A stretch of DNA of 64,000 bases from Hyperoplus lanceolatus (taxonomy: Eukaryota; Chordata; Actinopteri; Uranoscopiformes; Ammodytidae): assembly GCA_026929865.2 (NCBI GenBank), contig CM049408.1:22372501-22436500 (forward strand). Direction: 5' to 3'. The notes beneath the pieces are model-generated. The model was not told the DNA's origin and searched no databases. It saw only the letters and a list, made by a program, of their open reading frames with translations. The stretch's first letter is position 1. Every line of letters begins with the position of its first letter. Positions 54,336-64,000 of the stretch are shown here, one piece after another. The translations under genes were made by a program, and so were the position numbers.

Positions 54336-55489
54336 GATTTTTCAAGAATATCAATGGTCCTTGAAGATTTGTGATAGTTAGCCTACTCAAACACATCCTC
54401 CTCCCTTTCCCTTCAGACACACAAACATCCCTCTCTCTTACATACACGTGTACGTCATCATTACCTCCTTGTGTACACATGCTGTGTAGAGACAGTGTGT
54501 TTGCCTGCACTGCTGCCTGGCAGAGTGTATACTTTACAGTCTTTTGAACTGCTGAGTGCCCTGTCAGGAGGTTCTGACCTTTTTACCTGTACGCAGATTT
54601 TAATTTATATATTTTTTTCTGTTCATGTGTTTGAAAACGTGTTATATGTAGCCCACTGTATATCAATTTCCCATTTTGAAAAGAACTTGGTGGGACCCTT
54701 CAAGGCAACTGGGGTTTTTGACTTGTGCAGGAAATGAGTTGATGCCTGCTTAGTTTGTTAACGGTTGTCAGACCCGCATGGCTTAGGCTGTGTGACTGGC
54801 AACCATGACGTATGTATGCAGCTCTGTACTGAATCACAACCATAGATAGTATATACACACACAGGGACCCGGCTGCTGTCGTCACTGTTGTCATGACAAA
54901 CATTGACCAAAACAAGACGCTCCTGGTGAGTTTGGCTCATTTAAAGAACACATTCCCAAGTTAGCCACAGCCAATGATAACAAGTTGACTGAGAATTGGT
55001 CACTTGGCCATGATTGCAGACAGTGTTGCCATGGGTTTCATTTGCTATTACTCCATTACCTTGGAGCAGTTGCCATTGGAAACCTAGCATGCTACTTGCC
55101 ACCACTAACCTTAGCATTCTCCAGACCCAGTAGGATACAAGTGGTACACACCAGCTCCACTGACCCTCATCCTTTCTCTCAGAACAGAGCAGGTCGAAGC
55201 CAAGGTCTGACGTCATAATTGGGTATTCAAATCACTACTACTACCCTAAATGACAAACTTAAAATTTTTGATCCGATAATTTATCTCACTTAGTCCATGC
55301 CTTATTTGTTTATTTGACTTACTTTTTTAAAACCTTTCCTAATCAATCACATGGAACACAAGATGAGTTTCCAGTGGTATGCAAGCATTCTAAAGTTTAG
55401 CAGGTATAATTACCATCTGAGCTTAATTTTCATAAGAACCAAGTTTATCCTGAGATAAACTGAGACATCTCACATAAGAAAAATACACT

Positions 55490-55640
55490 CACAAAAGTCC
55501 TAATGGTGATGCTGAAGGAAATTCCAAGCCATCACCAAAGTCATTAGGAATCACCGTCTGGGAATCCTGGAAGTCTAGCTGCCAACATCTGTATCAATCC
55601 ATGCAGGTATGAAAACTTTGGCCAGGGGTAATGCAGCCCT
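55490..55640. repeat. probable old interspersed repeat
   Basis: GCTGAAGGAAATTCCAAGCC, AAAGTCATTAGGAATCACC and ATCAATCCATGCAGG occur in an order I recall from a dispersed fish repeat. Identification is from memory only. Confidence 0.35.
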
Positions 55641-56251
55641 TCAAATTATACTTGTAGATGTTTCCTTTTTAAATGCACTGATGCATCTGTTTCGGAAATT
55701 TGGACAGATTAATTTCAAGTGGTACGGTTTACCTCAACTATTCTGGTCCCCATGCCTCTGTCTGCCAGTCTATATTTTCTAATCTTCCATCATAAATGTG
55801 TCTGTTCATGTACGAATGAATACATTTGCTTTTACATCTCTGTGTTTTTCATGGCAACCCAATGATGATTGCAGACAAGCGTTTTGTGCTGGGGGTGTAC
55901 TGTTCTGAATACAAGGATTTTCCAGAGGATGATGTAATGGTTGGCTTGCCCACCATGTAGTAATTTGCCTCCCCAATCGATGGTCAGAGTTAACTGGTTA
56001 TTGTTTGCGAATGGGTTTTTTCCACAAATATCACATGGACAAAGCATCAGTCCCTCCTCCTTGAGTCACTGGCATTCCAATGGCGTGATTGCCAACACCC
56101 ACCACCACCACCCTACGGTGGGGTGACCCGACTGCTATGATGTCAACCTTCTGCGATGTCATGACTGGAAGGTGTTCTGTAAAGAAGTAACACATGACAT
56201 GATTGGCCAAGCTGGAACTATCACAAGACGACGGAGATTTAGATAAATCTG

Positions 56252-56510
56252 ACTGGAAAACCCCCCTGAAAACAAGCAACTGGAAACAATTCCTTAGTGC
56301 TATTAAAAAGAAAGGATACAGAGTGCCATGCTTGTTCCAGACATACCATTGATACCAGAAACATGAGTTTTGCATAACGCTGCCTGGAAAAGCCCTGAGA
56401 AGAGCAGGGAAAGCAACTGGAAGCAATTCATCTCATCAAAGAGAGACACTGTGGAGACGGGCTTGGGCACAGCTCTGGAATCAGGTGTCTTGCTGCTTCC
56501 AGACATACCA
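56252..56510. repeat. diverged direct duplication, period about 130 bp
   Basis: CTGGAAAACCCCCCTGA...AGCAACTGGAAACAATTCC...TTCCAGACATACCA is echoed by CTGGAAAAGCCCTGA...AGCAACTGGAAGCAATTCA...TTCCAGACATACCA. Same order, with a longer spacer in the second copy. Confidence 0.6.
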
Positions 56511-56812
56511 GATATGTACCCAATGAAATAGCAAATAGTGCTATCAAATATTTATAGCTACCTCGTGTAGACACATGAGTTACGCTAGTGGGATGACTCT
56601 ATTGGAATGAAGGATGGTCAGTTTTTCAGTCCACCCTGTATGTAGCCTTGCAGAGCTGCTAGCATGGCTGTAGCATGGTGCTGATTGCATGATAGCATTA
56701 TAACATTAGAGCAATATAGCATTAGATTGATGCTGTTATGGTGAACGTTTGTGCATTATCTGTGTTGCCCATTCGTCCCAGTATTCTTCTGTTTCGTCTT
56801 TTGTTGATACCG

Positions 56813-56825
56813 CCACCAGATGGCA
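56813..56825 (+). promoter_or_regulatory. CTCF-like motif between ppp2r3a and the next gene
   Basis: CCACCAGATGGCA matches CCASYAGRKGGCR at all 13 positions. It lies between the ppp2r3a end and the CpG-rich block at 61.5 kb, a usual place for a boundary. Binding is inference. Confidence 0.35.
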
Positions 56826-56900
56826 ATAAATGCAGACCATTTTTAATTATACATACACTATGTGGCTTTAAGCATGTATAACACACAAAGGAACAAGTAT

Positions 56901-57256
56901 TTTCAGTCAGTCAGCCATCCTGGAGAATGCTTGTTGTCAAAATCCCTTTTTATCAAAATCAGTGACTATCTCCTCATGATGTGCTTCCTATCCTTGTTGT
57001 GTGTGGGCTGAAGAAAAATCCAGAGTTAAAACACAGCTAAGTGCACGTTGCTAGCTATGGTTGGCCCCCTTTGTTTACATACTCTTTGTTTACATACCAG
57101 TTTACAGAGCCTATGCTGTAGTATAAACACTGGATTTATTTTACAGCGTGCACAGTACGTAGAGAAGTAGCCAATCGTGAGGAGATATTCTCTGATTTTG
57201 ACAAAAAAAGTGATTTGTCAACAAACATTCTCCAGAATTGCTGACTTCGCCTTTAA
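56901..57256. mobile_element. palindromic MITE, family A copy 3
   Basis: Shares CTGGAGAATGCTTGTTGTCA, TGCTAGCTATGGTTGGCCCC and CCAGTTTACAGAGCCTA with copy 1, and ends TCTCCAGAATTGCTGAC plus CTTTAA. The left terminus is degraded. Confidence 0.7.
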
Positions 57257-57544
57257 AAGCAATTTAATGTGATGCAATATTACATTATATAGTGTATGGC
57301 AGTGTATCATGTAATGCATTTCTATTCAAACAGGAGGTGATGGGACTTCAGTAATGGAAACACAACAGCTGATCACATCCAACTTCTTTATCCAGACACA
57401 TGTTCACACTCATCTAAGCCTCATATCTTTTCCAATGAGATGAGGTGAGTGTGTGTAATGGTCCCACCAGCTGTCTTGCAGGATTCTAAAAAAAGAGATT
57501 GAGGGAAAAGGGGGGTAGAGAGAGGTCGACAAAGAGACAAAAAC

Positions 57545-57549
<5 letters not shown>

Positions 57550-57578
<29 letters not shown>
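57550..57578. repeat. (GA)n microsatellite
   Basis: Clean GA run within a longer purine-rich patch (57485-57600). Confidence 0.9.
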
Positions 57579-57583
<5 letters not shown>

Positions 57584-57706
57584 CAGAAAAAGAGAGGCAT
57601 GTCTGCTCTTGTTGGTGTGCAGAGGGTTCTGGGTTGACTCCTTTGAACTCATGATGAGTCAAATTCCATCCTCACATCTATGGGAGGAAGTACCTCGCAC
57701 GCACAC

Positions 57707-57708
57707 AC

Positions 57709-57765
<57 letters not shown>
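57707..57765. repeat. (CA)n microsatellite
   Basis: About 59 bp run. Confidence 0.95.
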
Positions 57766-57767
<2 letters not shown>

Positions 57768-59608
57768 ATGCACGCACCATCATGTTCCATCTTAGGCCTC
57801 TCTGCTGCCAGGCGCCCGTTATCATCCGTCACCTGGTGTCTAGCTTTTCAGGGAACATATGCACACACACAAACCCTTATGTAGACACAACATACACACA
57901 GAAAGACATACATGAACACACACACATGCATGTAAGCGCAGAACGAAGGCATAAATTAACATCTAGAAAAACCACACCGAAGAGCTGGCAGCAATCCAAC
58001 ACTCTCTTTTTCCCCGCTCCGCTCTCTCTGCTTTGCTTTCTCCATGCACTTTAAGAATAAACAGTACACACTGACTAAGACTATCATATGGCTGGACACA
58101 TTCCACTTACTTCAAAAGACCGCTGGTGAACTGAGTGTGCATGATTACAGGGAGGGCTTGCTTTAAAGGGCCTCAGAGTGAAAAGAACAAAAAATCTGAG
58201 AGGGAGAGACCGGCAGAAAGAAGGGGGGGGGGGAGAGAGAGAGAGAGAGAGAGAGAGAAAGGGAGAAAGCAGCTGGGTCGGAGGTAAACATCTGGTGGTT
58301 GTGTGGAGGCCTGGCCCTGACATACAGGGGGGAAATAGCTGCATGGCCGTTCCAAGATATGCAGCCTCCAGCCTATCCACCTCCACAGATCTAATCTAAT
58401 GTGGCGGAGGCTGTCTGGAAAGGTCCAATACGTCACTCAAGGTCGTCCCACTTCTTTCGGCTTTATTAGCAGATTGGTTTGAACCAACAAGTTTTTTTTT
58501 TCTTTTTTCTTTTTAGTTTTACGCACATGAGGGTACACGACTCCCAAATGTACACTGTTTCCATACAAAAAATCATGGGAACGTCTACCCCATATTGAGT
58601 TACAGCCCCGGCCTGTTGCACAACAACAATACACTTCTTCTCACTTGTTTAGAAGCGTATATTAAGCCCTTCCCTAAACCATCTGCTTCTCCTTACATGT
58701 TCTCTGTTGTGATTAGTACAGACATAATAGAAAGGATCAATAAGGGTTACACATTTGAACAGATTACCCTCATCAGTATACTGTATTAAAAGTGAATATT
58801 GTTGTTATTGTAACCTTTGAACTAACAAAAAAAATGCTCAGAAAAATATCAGTTTCCCATTATAACTGGGCCAACCCCCTAGTGCTCCAGAACAGCTACT
58901 GTACTACATGGACCATGGGGTGCAAATGTTTTTGTCTACTATTAAAATTGTGTTCAGGACAATCAGCTTACTTTACATGCCTTTAGAAGCAGAAACATCA
59001 GTGCGTTTTACTCCCCTGTGTCTAACATTAAAAAAAGAAATAACTAAACTCTGCATTTTGATGGAGTTGGATGGGGTACTCAAAGCTAAAAAAAAAATCC
59101 AGATAAATTGATCACAATACACATTGGAAAATCATTAAAACATGATAGAATAATACATCCATACTGCCCTCTGTGAATGCAAAGCAATTTGTGGTTGCTC
59201 CCATCCAAATGTAGTGAATCTGTGCGAAAAACAACCAAAATAATTAACAAATAAGATGAAATATCAATGAATCCATACTATAAAAAAAGAAAGAAAAAAG
59301 AAAGAAAACGCACGTAACCCAGTTTGTTTCATACACCAGTTCTGCAGTTAGGGGGCTCCACAGTCTGCCTGTGTGCCCGCTGTGTATTACCTGAGTGGTG
59401 TACTGGGTATTTGAGTGTGTATTTTCTCTGCCTGTCACCTCCACAGCCTCCCTGAGGATGATTAGTGTTTATTGAATTTAACTGAATTCTGATCCACAGC
59501 CATTTCCCCCCCTCCTTCATGGCTAAGAATTACACCAGTGGCTGTTTTCTTTAGTGCAGTTGCTGGAATGTGTGTGTGTTTTTGTGTGTGTGCTGTGCAT
59601 GTGCCTGT

Positions 59609-59610
<2 letters not shown>
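57766..59610. other. intergenic, no gene recognised
   Basis: Contains a G-run plus (GA)n at about 58224-58258 and otherwise A/T-rich unique-looking sequence. Confidence 0.5.

Positions 59611-59694
<84 letters not shown>
59611..59694. repeat. (TG)n microsatellite
   Basis: 84 bp uninterrupted run. Confidence 0.95.
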
Positions 59695-59697
<3 letters not shown>

Positions 59698-61539
59698 TGC
59701 CACTGCCAGGAGAGAAAAATGTAGAACTCAGGGGCAATGAGTGTATTTGGAGTCTGCTTGCTTGAAAAATCCAGGAGGAACGAGGTCGATTACTGTTGGA
59801 GACAAACATGACCGACAGAAACCCCAGGGTAGATTAAACAGCTTGTTTTTGTTTTACTGTTGTCTGCACTTGTTATTTTTAAAGGCAGCTTGCAGTTGTT
59901 TTACTGTGAAAATGAAACAATGATCTTAAAATGGCAACAGCTAAATGAAGTCTTTCTCATATACTAACTTATTATTTTTTGTTCAGTCTGGGACACCAAT
60001 TTGAGATGTTTTAGTTGTCGGACTGACTGTCAGAGAGCCTACTGAGGGGTTTGCATTACAGTGAAGGATTCACTTTTATTCTGTTTTATTGCTGAGTAGA
60101 ATCCAACTCTCATAAGGTAAACATCTTGTGTAATCCAATCTGTTATAGTTGGGGATAAAGTATACCCTGTTCTGTTTTAGTATTGAAATTAACTCATAAT
60201 TGTTTTGAATATGAATTGGTCCCTTTCAAATGCATGGTGGATAAGTGGATATGTAATGACAATATTAAAATGATTTGGCAGGTTTTGTGCTCTGATCCTG
60301 ACATGTAACTTGTTGCCATTAATGTCTCCATTCCAAGCACCAACATGCCCATTTGATCTCTTCCACTGAGAAATGTGCTGTGTAATGCATCCAGGTATAA
60401 GAAGCTGAATTGATATACTGCACAATTACAGGTCTAGATATACAATCTCTTCATAGTATGGCCTATTACCTGGACAATATACTGTGGGGGCTGTAGCGAA
60501 GTGGATAGGGTGGTGGACCCGCAATTATAGGGTCAGTGGTTTGATCCCCAGTCTCCTTGCCACATGTCCAAGTATCCCTGAGCAAGACACTGAACCCTAA
60601 TATTTCTCCTGATAGTGAGCCAGCACCCTGCGTGGTAGCTACTGCTATCGGTCTATGAATATGTGCTCCAGTTGTAAGTCGCTTTGGATAAAAGCGTCTG
60701 CTAAGTGACATGTAATGTATATGCATGATGGGGCCTTTTGGTCTTTCTTCCAACACATCCATGCACCTCTTGATGATTGTTGGTAACCCTTGGACCTGTC
60801 AGCTAGGGGATACCAGGTTTCAGTGCAGCCACCAGAGGGACTTTGGCCTGAAGTGGTTTTGGAGGCACGGGGACAAAGGGTGTTTTGACTCACTTGACAC
60901 ACTTAAAGTCTGCTATATAGGCATAATATTTAAGCATATGTTAAAGCAGGCGCTATCATGATGAAGTTCTCGGCTAAATTGTTTTGCTATGAAGATATTC
61001 TGTGACAAAATGGCAGATAAAGTTAACCGGCCTAAACTGGATTCAGCTTGCTTTTATTTGCTGAACAGTGCACCAACCTTTTTCTGGGGGCTGACATAAC
61101 CCTTTAGGGGGCAGAAATGCTATAGGACAACTGTTTTTTTACATGGAAATAACAAAGTCAAAATTGATTTTCCTTTTTACCATTATGACCCTTTTCTAAC
61201 TCTATCTGATCATTGGCCAAGCACCAAGAATAAGAAAACGAGATGCTAATAAATAGGTGTTAGCCTAATACATAGGCTGCTTAAAACTGATCTGAAATTT
61301 TTGTTCTGGTATCTTGCTCAGTGGAAACGAAAGCACAAGTCTATTTGAGTTGCTCATTTGTTGCCTATTATGTTTATGAAGATCCTATTTTGTTTTTCAT
61401 TTTATTGCTTATAGTCTACGTTTTACTTCATGTTTGTATTATTTCAACATGTCGACTAAATACAAATATTATAGTTTCTTTAAAATAACAACCTCTCAGT
61501 CTTAAAAGTTTTTTTTTCCTGAAAATCACTGTTTACGCG
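59695..61539. other. intergenic with one SINE
   Basis: A/T-rich; apart from the SINE at 60485-60720 nothing is recognised. Confidence 0.5.
60485..60720 (+). mobile_element. tRNA-derived SINE, copy 3 (different tail)
   Basis: A-box-like TAGCGAAGTGGATAGG and B-box-like GGTTTGATCCC, followed by GAGCAAGACACTGAACCC as in copies 1 and 2. The tail is GTAAGTCGCTTTGGATAAAA and GCGTCTGCTAAGTGAC, common in fish repeats and distinct from the tail of the other two. Confidence 0.85.
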
Positions 61540-62330
61540 CCTTGCTTCTCTCACTAAAGTGAGGGAATAGCTCTGCAGTTTTGGGGTTTCCTTTTTTTAT
61601 TTGTTCCTGCGCAGCGTGTGGAGCTTTACGGTAATCGGGAGGCGGGCTCTGACCTACATGTGCGTCGCGTTTTGATTGACATGGCGGAGTCTCACAGTAC
61701 GCGTCGCGCCGCGCCAGCACACAGTCAAGAGAGCCGACCCTGGGAATAAAAAAGAAACGCGCAGCTCCGTCTGTTTGAAGATTATTTTATTGCAGCGAGG
61801 TGAGTCCTTTTACACTTTCCTTTACGGGGCGAAGCGGCCCGCAAACAATGGCAACGGAGGCCAACGGAGTCGACGTTGAAAAAGTTTTTTAGAAGTGCGT
61901 GTCTGTCTGTTTCCCTCTCTCTGTGAATGTGTGTGTGTATGTGAGTTTGGAGAGCTTGAGCGCTGACGCCGGCAGTCTGGGCTACTTGGCCAGCGCAAAG
62001 GAAAAAAGGATAACTGCTTCGCTGCTGCTGCGGAAGGGGGTTGAAGCGAAACTTTTTTGGGCAAATCTTCCCCGTTTGTTTTGAAACAACAAGGGGAACA
62101 AAGGCAAAACAGTGGTTGACCCTCGCGTGAGTCGAATGAATGTGGAGCCTGGCTGCTCTTTGTGGTCCCGATTTCTCAGCTTTCACCAAAGAATGTGTTT
62201 TCGTCTCCGAGGACTTCTTCGGATGGAGTGAGTGCGCAACAGGAGAAAACCTTTTTCTCTCTGGCTTATTTTCTGCAACAAAATATCAGTTGTTTCAGTT
62301 TGTTGCGCTGCGTCTTGCGTTCTGGAAATG
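61540..62330 (+). promoter_or_regulatory. CpG-rich block: probable promoter and first exon of an unidentified gene
   Basis: CpG density rises sharply (for example GCGTCGCGTTTT, ACGCGTCGCGCCGCGCC) in an otherwise A/T-rich neighbourhood. A strong donor, GCGAG|GTGAGT, is at 61800 on the + strand, suggesting a non-coding first exon ending at 61799. ATGGCGG at about 61681 resembles a YY1-type initiator site. The gene itself lies beyond the window and cannot be named. Confidence 0.5.
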
Positions 62331-62639
62331 GAAATTGTCGTTTTGTGTTGTAGTTGCTAGAAAAATCAGGAAACGGGCACTTTTTTTAAAGCTTGGAAAA
62401 TAACTTGGAAAGGAAAGATGCTGAGGCAGTCAGATTTGACACAGGGGGTTGTTGCGAAATCATTGAATCGACACTATGGGGGGTTATTTTGCATCTGATA
62501 AGTGTTGGGTAACGCTAATGGGGGGGTTGTTTGGAGGCTACTTTCCACCAAGTGTGTGTGCGGTTGCAGAATGCAGGAAAAAAGGCTTTGGAGGAGAAAA
62601 AAATCCCAACTCCAGCATATCCTAGCATTCCTTCCAGCC

Positions 62640-62700
62640 AGTCAGTCTCTCTCCCTCTCTCTCTCTCTCTCCCTCGCTCTCTCCCCCTCTCTCCCTCTCA
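62640..62700. repeat. (CT)n-rich low-complexity tract
   Basis: CT repeats with CCCT interruptions. Confidence 0.9.
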
Positions 62701-63182
62701 GAAACGACTACGTGTCTGTCTATTTGTGCAGGGAAGACAAATCCCTCTCTCACAGCCTCTCTTGATGCAGACGTGGAAATCAAACATTGGTCCCCTGCTT
62801 GAAGCGATCGATTATCTGCCCTCCACGTAGGCCTACCTACATTTGAAAAAACTAACAGTTGGCCAACTCTATCAAAGGGTGTCTTAATTCACCAGTGGAG
62901 AGGAGGCAAAGGATGTGGTAGCCTACATTTGATAGTCAAAAAACGAGTTGAAATGCATATTTTGGTTGTTGTGCGTCATTTTTTTCGTTCTCAAATGTAA
63001 TAACAATAATAACAGTTCTGAGTTCAATTGTCATGCTGTCATAATTAGTGGTGGAGGGGGGTATAATTGGGGCTGTTATTTAGGAATCACAAACACCCCG
63101 TCAATCTACTGCCCCCCTGCTGTGGGCTCTGGATCCAGTGGGCACGTTGGAGAATATAGGCTTAGAAGAAAAAAAAATAACA

Positions 63183-63286
<104 letters not shown>

Positions 63287-63795
63287 TCCTGGGGAGAGAA
63301 AGAGGAGAGGGAGAAATCCGATCCCAAATACATGACGTCAGATAACATTCCTATAGTGAAAAGGCTGATGTGGCCATGTACACCCCCCCCCCCATAAAAA
63401 ATTATATGATGACCCACTAAAGGTGTGATTAGGTGTAGGTGAGAGCAAAATAAATTCTCTCTGTGGTGCATTTTGCTTTCGGCTGGATGATGGTGGAGAC
63501 TATAGCCCTGTGCTTTTTACAGTAAACTCTTAAGCGGCAAGTAGCATCCCTCAAGTGTAAGTTTTCTATATTATTCCCCCCTATGGTCAATTCTTATAAT
63601 CAGAATTTCCCATTTTATAATTTCAACATTTCAGCAGTGACTTATCCTCCCTAGCTCTATGGCCCCGGGTCGTTTTTCTTTTGTGTTTATCTGGTCAAGC
63701 TTGTTTATCAAGGCCTGCGGCGGCCTGCAGCTGAGTGTGAAACAAATGCTAAGTGGCCTTTCTTTCTTTTCCTTTTTTTTTTTGCAACTGATCAG

Positions 63796-63881
63796 CTGGC
63801 ACAACGTCATGGAAATGAAGGATCTCTGGTTGGTGTTAAGTATCCATGGAGCCTGAAGAGCTCAAGGTGCTGATCACAAAG
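63796..63881 (+). other. weak candidate exon near the window end
   Basis: A long T/C tract and CTGATCAG acceptor (AG at 63794-63795) are followed by ATCCATGGAGCCTGAAGAGC with a good ATG context at 63853, and AAAG|GTTAAG as a possible donor near 63889. The short peptide MEPEELKVLITK is not recognised. It could be the first coding exon of the gene whose promoter is at 61.5 kb, or chance. Confidence 0.2.
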
Positions 63882-64000
63882 GTTAAGAGCAATCCATATT
63901 TTTCAAAAGGCCAAAACTATACAGTACACCCCCTCTTAACACAACACGCCCCAACAAGGTTTCTATCACTGCACACTGTTCCCTGAAACCTAAGCCTCTT

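Larger units (their letters stand above)
51860..54350 (+). other. ppp2r3a: probable ppp2r3a 3' UTR
   Basis: A/T-rich DNA after the stop codon with no convincing frame. An early AATAAA lies at 51909-51914 and a second, better placed one at 54330-54335, so at least two 3' ends are possible. The stretch carries an old MITE (52936-53154), a (CACG)n run near 53479-53503 and two overlapping stem-loops (53513-53552). The long extent is inference from the poly(A) signal only. Confidence 0.5.
54351..56900. other. intergenic stretch after ppp2r3a
   Basis: No exon supported. Contains a probable old repeat at about 55490-55640 (GATGCTGAAGGAAATTCCAAG...TCATTAGGAATCACC), a diverged duplication (56252-56510) and a CTCF-like site at 56813. 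Confidence 0.5.

Noticed and set aside
55000..55220. Possible exon with CATGGGTTTCATTTGC and GGCAACC motifs
   Set aside because: No frame with splice sites or family similarity could be built.

Overview
ORGANISM AND METHOD. The window reads as nuclear DNA of a teleost fish, probably a percomorph. It has GT-AG introns, very abundant (CA/TG)n microsatellites, and fish-type Tc1, hAT-like, piggyBac-like, L2-like and tRNA-SINE repeats. Its one clear gene is a vertebrate gene. Everything was read by eye; no alignment, folding or database search was run. LAYOUT. 1-23,300 is non-coding: a hAT-like element (870-2464), a rearranged Tc1 copy (5943-6514), two short inverted-repeat elements, a palindromic MITE and many long TG/CA runs. 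23,495-51,859 on the + strand is ppp2r3a, which encodes the B'' regulatory subunit (PR130/PR72) of protein phosphatase 2A. The large first coding exon (23495-26239, 915 codons) makes the long PR130-type form. An 18.6 kb intron follows. It holds microsatellites, a 3.5 kb nested transposon (35100-38629, a broken L2-like LINE inside a TTAA-bounded element), a Tc1-like element with 280 bp inverted repeats (39968-40834), and the alternative first exon of the short PR72-type form (42498-42629, 44 codons). HOW THE ISOFORMS WORK. Both first exons end in phase 0 and splice to the same acceptor before 44867. Eleven shared exons then encode the PP2A-binding region with two EF-hand calcium loops, ending at the stop codon at 51857-51859. 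The reconstructed lengths are 1,401 aa (PR130-type) and 530 aa (PR72-type). The last introns are crowded with insertions: a poly(A)-tailed retrocopy 27 bp upstream of one exon, and two same-strand tRNA-SINEs bracketing the first EF-hand exon. RIGHT END. The 3' UTR probably runs to an AATAAA near 54330. 54.4-61.5 kb is intergenic with old repeats. A CpG-rich block at about 61.54-62.33 kb with a good splice donor looks like the promoter and first exon of an unidentified neighbouring gene. NOVELTY. I found no new multi-gene system. The most distinctive observations are a promoter-like, EGR-motif-bearing core inside a hAT-like element, a nested TTAA/LINE composite with internal repeats, a strong 27-bp-arm hairpin, two mutually exclusive stem-loops in the probable 3' UTR, and the SINE-bracketed EF-hand exon.
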